A DNA stretch of 64,000 nucleotides from CAZLYF01 sp964586835 (GCA_964586835.1 CAZPIC010000011.1:1-64000); one strand, 5' to 3'. Positions 1 through 8,610 are shown, numbered from the stretch's first letter. The notes: a model not told the origin generated them from the letters alone. Numbers and translations: made by a program.

Positions 1-669
1 CACTGAACAATTTCAGTACGCCAGGGGTGAAGGATTCACTGACACTTGACAGCGTGAAAACTGCGGCACACAGGGCTTGTTTTGGAAGAACAAGGCTGAT
101 AAAAGCGGGGAGCTTGGAGGGTTTTAAGATCAGGTCTGCAGGGCTGATTTCAGCGGCTCCCGTCCTGATTTCGCTCTGCGCCTTTCAGCCTGATGAAGAA
201 GTTACCCATCGGATTGACCATCACAGACCGGCAGCGCTTGTCTTGGATCTCCCCAGGGGACCCTGTCACTTGCGCAGCCTTGAATATGTCGGTAAGGCTG
301 TGGATAGGGTGTGCTGTACCTCCCCGTGATGATGCACACGCCGGGGAGTGTTTTTCCTTCCAGGTCTGCGCCGAACCGACGGTTTCCGATGATAGCTTCG
401 GAACAATCCGTGTTCGCATCAGCTTTTTCGGATGCTTCTGCATGAGGCGCTGTTCTTTATAGGTTTTGCTTTGGGGCGGAGCCTTGTATTTTATACGCAA
501 GCCCGCTTGGTCACAGCCAGCCCGTTGGCTCTGCTGTCCGTCCATTGCGTGGAGACTGCTGTCGCTGAGCTGTGCTGACCGTGACGCCTTGAGCCTTCAG
601 GACCCTTGAACTTGCCACTGCGATACGCTATGATCTGCCTGGGATGACGGGCACGCGGGGTCAGGGGCA
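1..669. other. non-coding stretch before the MFS gene
   Basis: No reading frame here looks like a real protein: the longest ones are low-complexity shadows without a good ribosome binding site. The only structure I see is a hairpin-like element at about 320-348 (CTCCCCG paired with CGGGGAG, with a further GTG/CAC pairing in the loop) followed by a run of five T, which could be a weak plus-strand terminator for a gene lying upstream of the window. Confidence 0.4.
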
Positions 670-2028
670 GTGCGCAGAAAGAAAAGAAATCATTCGCCCT
701 TTCAGGTTCTCTACAATGAGGTTAGGCTTCTAGGTTCTATCCGCAGAAGCCTGACGCTTCTGATCTTTGGAAACCTCTTTGGGACGCTGTTCACGTCCAT
801 CACCACGGGGAGTACCCTGACGGGCTATGCAGCCGCACTGGGCGCCAATGACCTGGCCTTCGGCCTCCTGACCGGCATCCCCCTGCTGGCTTCGTTTATA
901 CAGATCCCCGCGGCCATGCTGGTGACAAGGACGCGTAAGCGCAAGAAATACATGCTCACTTTCGGGACTGTTTCCCGGGCGCTGTGGTTGCTGATCGGCC
1001 TGGTACCCGTGCTGCTTCCTGAAAACCCCATCCCTCTTAGGATGTGGAGCGTAATCTTCCTGATAGGCATCTCCTCGGCTGCCGGGTCTTTCATCAACGT
1101 AAGCTTTGCTCCCTGGCTTGCGGACCTGGTGCCCATCCATATCCGCGGCAGGTGGCTATCGCTCAGGGACAGCATCATTTCGGCAGCCAGCGTGGCGGTG
1201 GGCCTCCTCACCGCGCTGTTTCTGGACCATATGGAAGGATTCACGGGCTTTGCGCTCGTCCTATGCCTGGGCGGTGCACTCGGCGTAGCGGACATGCTGT
1301 GCTTTATCCGTGTGGAGGAAGTGCCGGGGGTAGCGCCAGCGGAACGCCTGCGCCTTCGCGCCGTGCTGGCCCGTGTTTTTCGCGACAGGCCTTTTTTCAG
1401 GTTCATGCTGTACTGGACGGTATGGAGTTTTACCTCCAACATCGGCAATCCCTACCTGACGCGCTATGCGCTGGGGGACATGGGGCTCAGCTTCATGCAG
1501 ATGACGGTCTTCGGTCAGATCGCCGCGCTCGTGGCTACGGCGTTGTTTATCTCCACCTGGGGGCGGATGATCGACCGATGCGGGACCCGGCCTGTGCTTC
1601 TGGTGACAGGCATTGCCACGGCTCTCGCGCCAGTGCCCTACTTGTTTTCGGTGCCGGGAAGCATATGGCCCACTTTCTTTCACAACGCGCTGGGGGCCCT
1701 GTTCTGGTGCGGAACAAACCTCTGTGCGACCCATGCCCAGCTGTTCCGATCCCCGGACAGCCATCGTCCGGTGTATGTCGCCATCTTTGCCTGCGTGACT
1801 TCGCTGGCAGGCTCCTTTCCGGGGATTCTCGCTGGCGGGGCCCTCCTGGAGGCCATCGCGGGCCTGGGTGCCGGCCCCAACCGCTATAAGATCGTCTTTG
1901 TGGTCTTTATTTTGCTGCGTCTGGCTGTGGCAATCTTTTTAACGCCCCTGCTTGAAAACGAGACAGACTGCACGACCCGGGGCATGCTCCGGGAGCTGGC
2001 CTCGGATCTGTTGCGCAGGAAGCTGTAG
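670..2028 (+). CDS. MFS family transporter
   Basis: A 452-residue polytopic membrane protein with about twelve hydrophobic segments, a length usual for the major facilitator superfamily. Between the early helices it has a basic loop (RTRKRKK) and a second one later (GRMIDRCGTRP), matching the cytoplasmic loop positions of MFS carriers. The start is GTG at 670 with only a weak AGGGG upstream. It probably exports or imports a small solute by a proton-coupled mechanism, but the substrate cannot be read from the sequence. It stands alone on the plus strand and converges on the alpha/beta hydrolase gene, with 6 bases between the two stop codons. The MFS fold is fairly sure; the subfamily is unknown. 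Confidence 0.8.
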   Translation: MRRKKRNHSPFQVLYNEVRLLGSIRRSLTLLIFGNLFGTLFTSITTGSTLTGYAAALGANDLAFGLLTGIPLLASFIQIPAAMLVTRTRKRKKYMLTFGTVSRALWLLIGLVPVLLPENPIPLRMWSVIFLIGISSAAGSFINVSFAPWLADLVPIHIRGRWLSLRDSIISAASVAVGLLTALFLDHMEGFTGFALVLCLGGALGVADMLCFIRVEEVPGVAPAERLRLRAVLARVFRDRPFFRFMLYWTVWSFTSNIGNPYLTRYALGDMGLSFMQMTVFGQIAALVATALFISTWGRMIDRCGTRPVLLVTGIATALAPVPYLFSVPGSIWPTFFHNALGALFWCGTNLCATHAQLFRSPDSHRPVYVAIFACVTSLAGSFPGILAGGALLEAIAGLGAGPNRYKIVFVVFILLRLAVAIFLTPLLENETDCTTRGMLRELASDLLRRKL

Positions 2029-2041
2029 CTTCCGCTACAGC
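2022..2041. terminator. hairpin carrying the stop codons of two convergent genes
   Basis: GCTGTAGC at 2022-2029 and GCTACAGC at 2034-2041 form a perfect 8-bp stem with a TTCC loop. The left arm holds the TAG stop of the MFS gene and the right arm, read on the minus strand, holds the TAG stop of the hydrolase gene. There is no T-tract, so bidirectional termination or 3'-end protection is inference. Confidence 0.5.
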
Positions 2042-2892
2042 CTGCTCATCAGGAAGCGCCGGATCCTCCTATGCAGATTCGCCGACCAAAAGCTGCCTTC
2101 ATGGGGCGCTCCCACCACTTTGATCAGCTGTGCGTCCACGCCCGCAGCCAAAAGGGCGCGGTACATGGCCTCGCTTTGCTTATAGGGGACAAGGTCATCC
2201 CGATCCCCATGGGCGAGAAGGAAGGCCGGAAGCTTCCGGCCCGCTTTGATTTGCATCAGGGGGCTCATCTCCCGCATGACCTCCTCAGGATCTTTCCCTT
2301 GGGTCAAGCCCTTGAAAACGGGATCCTCAAGGAAGGCTTCCGGGTTCAGGGAAAACAGGGACTTCAAGTCGGTAGGCCCAAAACAGGACACAACCGCGCG
2401 CACTGCGTCGGAATAGCCCGCGTGCTCAGGGGTACTGTATCGGCTGTCGTCGCCGGTGAGTCCCGCCAACAGGGCTGCGTTGCCCCCGGAAGAGGTGCCG
2501 AACACGCCAAGACGATGGGGGTCGATGCCCAGGTCGTCCGCGCTTAACCTGAGATAGCGGATGGCAGCCTTCAGGTCCTGAAGGTAGGCGGGAAAGGCAA
2601 ATCCGTCTGTGCTGCTGCGATGGCAGATGCTGGCAACGGCCAGCCCTTCGCGCGCATATTCCGACAGCTGGGGGATGGCGTAGCCCATATTGGGACTGGT
2701 CCATGCGCTGCCCTGAACGAATACGACCACAGGGAGGGCGGGCGCTCCCTTCTCTTGGCTGCACAGGGGGGTCAGCAGCGTCATCTCAAGGTCCTGCCCA
2801 CCGGCTCGGGAGTAGACAATTCCCCTGTGTTCCTCGGCCAGACCGGTGAGAGACGGGTTGTGAAAGACGCGGGTGACCCGATGTCTTTTCAT
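2035..2892 (-). CDS. alpha/beta hydrolase (esterase/lipase-like)
   Basis: A 285-residue cytoplasmic protein (no signal peptide) of the esterase/lipase-type alpha/beta hydrolases. The nucleophile elbow is GTSSGG at about residues 132-137, with Ser134 as the likely nucleophile; a later HGDRDDLVP supplies the acid and GAPHEGSFW the histidine. The oxyanion strand reads VVFVQGSAW, so the usual HGG is replaced by QGS. The start is the ATG at 2892. It is the last gene of the sugar ABC operon, 18 bases after the MalG-type permease, so it may remove acyl groups from an imported oligosaccharide. That role is inferred from context only. Confidence 0.8.
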   Translation of the reverse strand: MKRHRVTRVFHNPSLTGLAEEHRGIVYSRAGGQDLEMTLLTPLCSQEKGAPALPVVVFVQGSAWTSPNMGYAIPQLSEYAREGLAVASICHRSSTDGFAFPAYLQDLKAAIRYLRLSADDLGIDPHRLGVFGTSSGGNAALLAGLTGDDSRYSTPEHAGYSDAVRAVVSCFGPTDLKSLFSLNPEAFLEDPVFKGLTQGKDPEEVMREMSPLMQIKAGRKLPAFLLAHGDRDDLVPYKQSEAMYRALLAAGVDAQLIKVVGAPHEGSFWSANLHRRIRRFLMSRL

Positions 2893-2910
2893 GGTTTCAC
2901 CTCGTGGATG

Positions 2911-3822
2911 TCAGCCCTTGATCCCACCCCTGGCGACCCCGCTGATGATCTGTCTGCGCGCAAAGAGGAACAGGACGACCATCGGCAGCACTACGACGGC
3001 GGAAGCAGCCATCAGAAGCTCGTTGTTAGCCCCGACCTCTGTGGTGAAGGCGTAGAGGCCGAAGGGGAGGGTGCGGTGCAGGTCCGTCTTGATGACGAGC
3101 AGAGGCCACAGGAAGCTGTTCCACGAGGCCAGAGCGTTCAGAAGGAGGATGGTCACCAGGGAAGGCCTGGCAATGGGCACCATCACCTTCCACAGGTAGC
3201 GCCAATTGGTGCAGCCATCAACGCGAGCCGACCAGTACAGCCCGTCGGGGATGGATTGAAAGAAGTTTCGCAGGATGTAGGTGTAGAAGATGCTGCTGAT
3301 GAAGGGGATGATCAGCGCGAAGATCGTGTCGTGCAGCCCCGTCTTGACGATCGTCTGGTAGTTGGTGATAACCAGCATCTCAAAGGGGACCATCATCATC
3401 GACAGCAGCAGCGAGAAGACGAGCTCTCGCCCCGGAAATGTAAGCCTGGAGAAGGCAAAGGCTGCCAGGATGGTCGTGAGTGCCGTGACCCCTACGCTGC
3501 CCGCACAGGTGATAACAGAGTTGAGGAAGTAGCGCCCAAAGGGAGCTGTCTTAAAGGCGACAGTGAAGTTGTGGTAGTTGAACCAGTCAGCCGGCGCAAT
3601 GGAGGGTGGAAAACGGCTCATCTCCGCTGAGGTTTTAAACGCGGAGGCGAGCATCCAATAAAAAGGGAAGACCATCACAAGCATCCCGGCTGACAGCAGG
3701 ATGCCGGACGCCACGCGCGCTGTACCTGTCCGCAAGCGAGCGGCTCGCAGACGGGTTAACCCTGCGGGAAGACCTGAGGTTCCGTTCACGGCGTGCAGGC
3801 CTCCCTTCAGCTGTATTGCCAC
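2911..3822 (-). CDS. carbohydrate ABC transporter permease, MalG type
   Basis: A 303-residue inner membrane protein with six predicted helices, of the MalG/UgpE family of sugar ABC importers. The EAA loop that docks on the ATPase is present but diverged (WSARVDGCTNWRYLWKV rather than EAAxxDG). The N-terminal ~35 residues are basic and likely cytoplasmic. Its start overlaps the end of the MalF-type gene by 16 bases, so translation is probably coupled. With the upstream permease, ATPase and binding protein it makes a complete importer. The substrate is not determinable from sequence, but the family points to an oligosaccharide. Confidence 0.9.
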   Translation of the reverse strand: MAIQLKGGLHAVNGTSGLPAGLTRLRAARLRTGTARVASGILLSAGMLVMVFPFYWMLASAFKTSAEMSRFPPSIAPADWFNYHNFTVAFKTAPFGRYFLNSVITCAGSVGVTALTTILAAFAFSRLTFPGRELVFSLLLSMMMVPFEMLVITNYQTIVKTGLHDTIFALIIPFISSIFYTYILRNFFQSIPDGLYWSARVDGCTNWRYLWKVMVPIARPSLVTILLLNALASWNSFLWPLLVIKTDLHRTLPFGLYAFTTEVGANNELLMAASAVVVLPMVVLFLFARRQIISGVARGGIKG

Positions 3823-5357
3823 CGGCGTTGGATGAAACGCTGAATCATTGTAAAAGCGAAGATGAATAGAAACAGGATGATAGCGGCAGCGGCCGCACGG
3901 CCCAGCTCCCTTTTTTCATACATCATGTCATAGATATAATAGACCACCGTGTACATGTTGAGGACAGGCCCCGGGTTTCCATTGAACAGCACCTTCACTT
4001 CGGTGAAGACCTTGAAGGCGAAGATGCTGTTGATGATCAGCACAAGGCCGATCGTGGGTGACAGGAGGGGCACGGTGATGCGGCGGAACACGCGGAAGGC
4101 TTTGGCTCCGTCCACCCTGGCCACCGTGTAGAAAGCCTCGTCGATGTTCTGCAACCCCGACAGCAGAAGGATGATCGTAAAGGGCAGGGTGGACCAGATC
4201 CCGAAGATCACCAGAACCGTCATGGAATGGGAAGCCTTCTGAAGCCAGTCGACAGGGGCTGCACCAAAGAAGCTCAGGACCGCGTTCAGCACGCCGAAAT
4301 TGCGGTTGAATATCCAGCGCCACACGAGCCCCACCGCGGTAACGGAGGTGACCATGGGCGCGAAGTACGCTGTCTGGAACAGGGCTGAGAGGCGCGATTT
4401 GCGGTTGAGCATCCAGGCGATGACAATGGCGAGCAAGGTAGAAGCAGGCACGGTGTACAGCACGTAGAGCAGGGTGTTGCTAAGCCCCTGCAAGAAGTAG
4501 TTCGAGGTGCCCTCCAGGCCTTTTATGACATAGGTATAGTTGCCCACGCCCCAGCCTGTGAACGAGCCCTCCAGCCGGTAGCGTTCCTGGAAACTCATGA
4601 TCACGACCCGCACAATGGGATACAGGGTGAAGACTGCGACCCCCAGGAAAAAGGGCAGGAGATAATCCACCGGCTCAAGGATGGCTGCGACCCGGAGCGC
4701 AAGCGATTTTTCCTGGCGGAGAAGGGTGAGGGCCAGGGCGGCGGCCAGGGCCAGGCATACAGCACCCGCCCCTGCGAGGACTGCATGATAGTACATGAGC
4801 GCGTAGTGCTCTGTTGTGACGGGGAGCGTGACGCGCGCACTGCCCGGTGTCAGGCTCTGGACAGCCATGGCGACTTCCAGCGCCGCACGTCTGATGATCT
4901 CGTCCATGTCCGCTTCAGCTGCAGCGCGTACAGAGGCACTCAGGGATGGGTCATCAAGGCTGGCTGCGACCCCATCCATCAGCGTATGCACGGAGGCACG
5001 GATGATCAGGCTGTCGTCTTCTCCGTTGACAATCTGGGCGGCGAGCGTGGCCTTCAGTGCGCGCTTCTTCGAAGAGAGGCCGTTGCTGATGGCCCTTTCA
5101 AATGCGCTGCCAGCTACGCGGAGCGCTGTGTGCTGTGTCTCAGTGAGGACGGAGGACAGCAGCGCCTCCGCGCGTACACTTTTTTCAAGTTCCTGGGCCT
5201 TGTGTCCAAGTTCCTGCCGGCCAAAGAGGCCGGCAGACAAAAGGAGGATGCCAGCTAAGAAAAGGAGCGCTGTGTGAACAGCCACGCGGCGCACACCCCT
5301 GTACCGCCTCATGGGTTTCAGGGAAAAGAGATCGCCCGCCGGGGTCTTTTCAGACAT
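3807..5357 (-). CDS. carbohydrate ABC permease, MalF type, with N-terminal fused domain
   Basis: A 516-residue membrane protein. Residues ~230-516 are an ordinary MalF/UgpA-type permease with a coupling loop near RVDGAKAFRVFRRITVP. In front of it is an unusual extension: a transmembrane segment (~27-47), about 140 mostly helical, Ala-rich, charged residues (~48-188) that should lie outside the membrane, and a second membrane segment (~190-212). This resembles the layout of a bacterial sensor domain. Ordinary MalF-type permeases have ~290-320 residues. The ATG overlaps the TAA of the ATPase gene (TAATG), which supports this start and a single reading frame. The permease function is firm; the role of the added domain is unknown. 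Confidence 0.88.
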   Translation of the reverse strand: MSEKTPAGDLFSLKPMRRYRGVRRVAVHTALLFLAGILLLSAGLFGRQELGHKAQELEKSVRAEALLSSVLTETQHTALRVAGSAFERAISNGLSSKKRALKATLAAQIVNGEDDSLIIRASVHTLMDGVAASLDDPSLSASVRAAAEADMDEIIRRAALEVAMAVQSLTPGSARVTLPVTTEHYALMYYHAVLAGAGAVCLALAAALALTLLRQEKSLALRVAAILEPVDYLLPFFLGVAVFTLYPIVRVVIMSFQERYRLEGSFTGWGVGNYTYVIKGLEGTSNYFLQGLSNTLLYVLYTVPASTLLAIVIAWMLNRKSRLSALFQTAYFAPMVTSVTAVGLVWRWIFNRNFGVLNAVLSFFGAAPVDWLQKASHSMTVLVIFGIWSTLPFTIILLLSGLQNIDEAFYTVARVDGAKAFRVFRRITVPLLSPTIGLVLIINSIFAFKVFTEVKVLFNGNPGPVLNMYTVVYYIYDMMYEKRELGRAAAAAIILFLFIFAFTMIQRFIQRRWQYS

Positions 5358-6418
5358 TAGGCGCGCTCTCCTGTTTTTCGGTTGAAGACGAACACGCCCC
5401 GATTCCGCAGGCCCATGTAGGCCTTATCTCCAGGCTTGAGGCCACGGTCGGCGCTGACGTAGGCACGGAAAGTCGTGCCCGCGAAGCGAAGGACGGCCAT
5501 CTCCTCCTTGCCCATCTGGTAGACATCCAGCACCTCGCAGCGGAGGCGGTCGGCTGCGGCTTCCTTTTCAGGCACGAAACTCTCTGCGCGCACGGAGAGC
5601 GTCACCTCCGTGCCGTCAGGGACACCGGCGCAGGGCGGGCAGAGGACAGATTCGTTGCCTGCCGCCATAAAGCGCCCGCCTTCCACGGTCCCTTCGAATT
5701 TGTTAATGGGCGGATTTCCCAGGAAGTCGGCAACGAACTGGTTGACGGGGTTGTTGTAAAGCGTCTGGGGCTCGTCCTGCTGCTGGAGGGCGCCGTCGGA
5801 CATCAGGAGGATGCGGTCGGAGATGCTCATGGCTTCTTCCTGATCGTGGGTGACGAAGACGGTGGTGACCCTCGTTTTCAGCTGGATCCGACGGATTTCT
5901 TCGCGCATCTCGAGGCGAAGGCGGGCGTCTAAGTTGGACAGGGGCTCGTCCAACAGCAGGAGCCTTGGATTTTTCACCAGCGAGCGGGCAATGGCTACAC
6001 GCTGCTGCTGGCCGCCGGACAGCTCCTTGGGCCTGCGGCTCAGCAGCTTCTCCATGTGGACAAGCTCCGCCATCTCCGTCGCCCGGCGCATGCGCTCGGC
6101 GGAGGGGACCCGCTGGATCTCAAGGGGAAAACAGATATTGCCCAGCACGGTCATGTGGGGGTAGAGCGCGTAATTTTGAAATACAAGACCGATCCCGCGC
6201 TGCTCAGGCGGAAGCGCTGTCACGTCCTCCCCGTCAAACAGCACGCGGCCGGCTGTCGCTGGAACAATGCCGGCCAGGATGTTCAGGATGGTACTCTTGC
6301 CGCATCCCGAGGGTCCAAGCAAGCAGGTCAGTTCACCGTCTTCCAGCACGGATGTAAAGTCACGTACCGCGGTCACAGGGCCGAACACTTTTGTCAGGTT
6401 TTCCATGGAAACGCGCAT
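5357..6418 (-). CDS. sugar ABC transporter ATP-binding protein, MsmX/UgpC/MalK type
   Basis: A 353-residue cytoplasmic ATPase that powers sugar import. Walker A is GPSGCGKST at ~35-43, the signature is LSGGQQQRVA, Walker B is LLLLDEPLSNLD, and the switch histidine is in VFVTHDQEEA. The last ~110 residues form the regulatory OB/TOBE domain typical of MalK/MsmX. It lies 70 bases after the binding protein gene and overlaps the next permease gene by one base. It is the only sugar-type ATPase I see in the window, while two other sugar operons here (48.9-52.2 and 53.7-57.1 kb) have none. Such ATPases serve several importers in Bacillus and streptococci, so sharing is plausible. Confidence 0.93.
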   Translation of the reverse strand: MRVSMENLTKVFGPVTAVRDFTSVLEDGELTCLLGPSGCGKSTILNILAGIVPATAGRVLFDGEDVTALPPEQRGIGLVFQNYALYPHMTVLGNICFPLEIQRVPSAERMRRATEMAELVHMEKLLSRRPKELSGGQQQRVAIARSLVKNPRLLLLDEPLSNLDARLRLEMREEIRRIQLKTRVTTVFVTHDQEEAMSISDRILLMSDGALQQQDEPQTLYNNPVNQFVADFLGNPPINKFEGTVEGGRFMAAGNESVLCPPCAGVPDGTEVTLSVRAESFVPEKEAAADRLRCEVLDVYQMGKEEMAVLRFAGTTFRAYVSADRGLKPGDKAYMGLRNRGVFVFNRKTGERA

Positions 6419-6452
6419 CAGGCGGATCTCCCGTCGTGGCGCAGCAAGAAAA

Positions 6453-6480
6453 GGGGGCTGCCTGTGACCGGCAAGCCCCC
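6453..6480 (-). terminator. intercistronic stem-loop after binding protein gene
   Basis: GGGGGCTGCC at 6453-6462 pairs with GGCAAGCCCCC at 6470-6480 (one bulged base). Read on the minus strand it lies 8 bases after the stop of the binding protein gene and is followed by TTTT. It could work as an attenuator or mRNA-stabilising hairpin that keeps binding protein expression above that of the downstream ATPase and permeases. Confidence 0.6.
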
Positions 6481-6488
6481 GGCGAGTT

Positions 6489-7844
6489 TCATTTGTCCTT
6501 GAGCGCTGCGTTGGACACGCTGACGCATTCCGTCCAGGCTTCGTCGGCGGTCATCTCGCCTCCAGCCGCCTTGACAACGGCATCTGTGATCGCTTTGCGG
6601 ACGATGTTGGCACCGGTCACAGCAGGGAGGGAACCCGCGAAGCCCAAGTTGGCCTCCACCGCCTTCAGGGCTTTGAGGGCCAGCGTGTCCTGGGCGATGT
6701 AGGCCTTATACGCTTCGGTTTCCTTTGTCCAGCTGTAGGGAGCCAGTGCAACGACAGCCTCTACCCAGCCTGCATTGACCGGCGCGGAGATGAAGTACTT
6801 CACGAACGCATAGGCGCCTTCCGCGCGGGCATCGTCCTTGTAGTAGAACACGATGGGACCACGGTTCCAGGAGGGGAACCAGGTCTTGGCCGGGACAGGA
6901 GCCATGTCAAACTCGAACTCATGGGGCTCAATATAGGGATAGCCCGCACAGGAGCCGATGTACATGGCGACCACGCTGCCGGAGTTGAAGTCGTCGGAGA
7001 AGTAGTTCCCCGATGGCTGCACCATGAAGTAGCCCTTCTCCACCATGCTCACAAACCACTGGATCTTCTCACGTACTGCGGGCGTGTCAAAGAGGACCGC
7101 CTGGTTGTCCACGTCGATATAGCCCGCGTCGGGGGTCTCCATGATGAACATCTGCACCAGATCTGTCAGGCTGTCACAGCCCAGACCGGCGATCCCCTTT
7201 TTCTCGTGGATCTGGGCGCTGGCTGCCTCGATCTCTTCCCAGCTTGTGGGGACAGCGATGTCAAGCTCGTCAAGAAGCGTCTTGTTGTAAAAGAGGATGG
7301 GGCCTGTGGTATAGGCGGGCAGGTAGTGGATGATACCGTCCGAGAAGCTGTTGACCTCCCCGTCCATCACGCCCTGGGCCAAAGACCCGTCAAAACCCTC
7401 GATGCCAATCTCCTCGTCGTAGATATATTGGGACAAATCAGCCACAAGGCCCGCGTTGACGTAAGCTGCGGCTTCGGAGGCATAATTGAAGATGATGTCA
7501 GGGCCGGTTCCCGCCACCACGGCATTGTTGACAGCCTCGGTGAAGCCCGCGTAGGGCTGGCTGAGCACCTCGACTGCCACAGCGTCCTGGGAGGCTGTGA
7601 AGTCTGTCGCTGCCTTGGTCAGGTAGGTTTCCTGGTCTTCTGTGAAGGTATGCCAGATGGTCACCTTTGTTTTTTCAGCGCTGGGAACGCTGTCCACCAC
7701 CGGCTCTTCTGTGGGTGCATCGGTCACCACGGGGGTTGGCGTAGGCTCAGGGACAGGGGCCGGCTTCGTCGCGTAGTAGACGACGACGACGGCCGCCACA
7801 ACCAGTACGACCGCAAGGATAGTTAACCAGGCCTTTTTTGACAT
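6489..7844 (-). CDS. sugar ABC transporter substrate-binding protein (family 1), membrane-anchored
   Basis: A 451-residue extracellular solute-binding protein of the MalE/UgpB type (VTIWHTFTEDQETYL, then ILFYNKTLLDELDI and a hinge-and-lobe pattern). It captures the sugar for the permeases downstream. The start is ATG at 7844 behind GGGAGGAGG; the frame stays open upstream to 8324 but that part does not look coding. The N-terminus is a hydrophobic helix (residues ~6-24) with no cysteine and no clear signal peptidase site, followed by a Pro/Thr/Val/Glu linker to residue ~55. It therefore seems to be tethered by an uncleaved anchor rather than by a lipid. First gene of the operon binding protein-ATPase-MalF-MalG-hydrolase. 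Confidence 0.9.
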   Translation of the reverse strand: MSKKAWLTILAVVLVVAAVVVVYYATKPAPVPEPTPTPVVTDAPTEEPVVDSVPSAEKTKVTIWHTFTEDQETYLTKAATDFTASQDAVAVEVLSQPYAGFTEAVNNAVVAGTGPDIIFNYASEAAAYVNAGLVADLSQYIYDEEIGIEGFDGSLAQGVMDGEVNSFSDGIIHYLPAYTTGPILFYNKTLLDELDIAVPTSWEEIEAASAQIHEKKGIAGLGCDSLTDLVQMFIMETPDAGYIDVDNQAVLFDTPAVREKIQWFVSMVEKGYFMVQPSGNYFSDDFNSGSVVAMYIGSCAGYPYIEPHEFEFDMAPVPAKTWFPSWNRGPIVFYYKDDARAEGAYAFVKYFISAPVNAGWVEAVVALAPYSWTKETEAYKAYIAQDTLALKALKAVEANLGFAGSLPAVTGANIVRKAITDAVVKAAGGEMTADEAWTECVSVSNAALKDK

Positions 7845-7967
7845 GACGATCCTCCTCCCGAGTTCGCGCTTACAGCCAGGGGCAGTGCCTCTGCTGGGCG
7901 TGTCTAAACAGAGCGAGTGGTCCAGGCTTCCCTGCCCGGAAGATGGCCCCCTGAAAGATACAGGTGA

Positions 7968-7996
7968 AGTATACCTCAAGTGACATCCAGCCGCAA
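7968..7996 (-). promoter_or_regulatory. probable sigma-A promoter of the sugar ABC operon
   Basis: On the minus strand TTGCGG (7996-7991), a 17-base spacer and TATACT (7973-7968) lie ~124 bases upstream of the binding protein start. The -10 is strong and the -35 is half-consensus. The palindromic element at 8001-8016 sits immediately upstream of the -35. Confidence 0.5.
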
Positions 7997-8000
7997 TGAG

Positions 8001-8250
8001 GTTTCCGGTCCGAAACAGAATACACAAGGCAGGGAGCCGGCCTTCAGAGTTTAAAGAGCGTCCTTCTGGACTGCGGCGCGGAGGAGAACAGCCTGTACAG
8101 GCAGCGCGCACTGCAGCGAGGGGGGCACTCAGCCGATAGCCCCGGAACATCGGTGACGGCACGGGATGCTGATGGAAGTCAGGGGATGAATCTGGGATAG
8201 GAGGAATCAAATCCAGCTCAGAGGCTTTCAGAGGAACTTCCGGTCCGGAA
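8001..8250. promoter_or_regulatory. divergent intergenic region with palindromic CCGGTC elements
   Basis: The 766-base gap between the two divergent transporter operons contains GTTTCCGGTCCGAAAC at 8001-8016 and the palindrome TTCCGGTCCGGAA at 8238-8250, which share TTCCGGTCCG. A third CCGGTC lies at 8534-8539 next to the -10 of the peptide operon. These look like operator sites for one regulator. No regulator gene lies adjacent. I see no protein-coding gene in this gap. Confidence 0.4.
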
Positions 8251-8501
8251 CGCGAGGCTGTCACATACACAGCGTTGCCATCCTTTGAGGAATCTGGCTG
8301 TATTGAAAAGGGAGGACACGCCATAGCCGCCGTGCGGCACCATCTTTTAAAGGAAGACGACCTTCGAGGAGGGGCCCGGAGCCGGCAGGATCCTGAACGA
8401 ATCGAAAAGCAAGGTTCGGGATCTGTGAGGGATCGTCATCCACTTGCTGAGAGAGTGGATCCGAGGGGTTCTGCATGAGCCCTGCCGAAGCACTTTGAAC
8501 C

Positions 8502-8530
8502 TTGTACGGTCTTTCTGTAGATGGTATATT
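8502..8530 (+). promoter_or_regulatory. possible promoter of the oligopeptide operon
   Basis: TTGTAC (8502-8507), a 17-base spacer and TATATT (8525-8530) precede the binding protein start by ~80 bases. The -10 is good, the -35 matches only TTG. A CCGGTC core at 8534-8539 lies just downstream. Confidence 0.4.
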
Positions 8531-8610
8531 GAACCGGTCTTTGTTGGAAGCGCGCGTAGTTCGCGCTTGGAAACCCCGAATGAAATCGCGATAAGAAGGA
8601 GGAATGAGTT

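Noticed and set aside
2620..3630. A 336-codon plus-strand open frame
   Set aside because: It runs opposite the MalG-type permease and hydrolase genes, is Asp/Gly/Gln/His-rich and has no family motif; it is an antisense shadow of GC-rich coding DNA.
7845..8324. N-terminal extension of 160 codons on the sugar binding protein
   Set aside because: The ATG at 7844 has GGGAGGAGG in front and begins the membrane anchor; the upstream part covers the promoter at 7968-7996 and is not protein-like.
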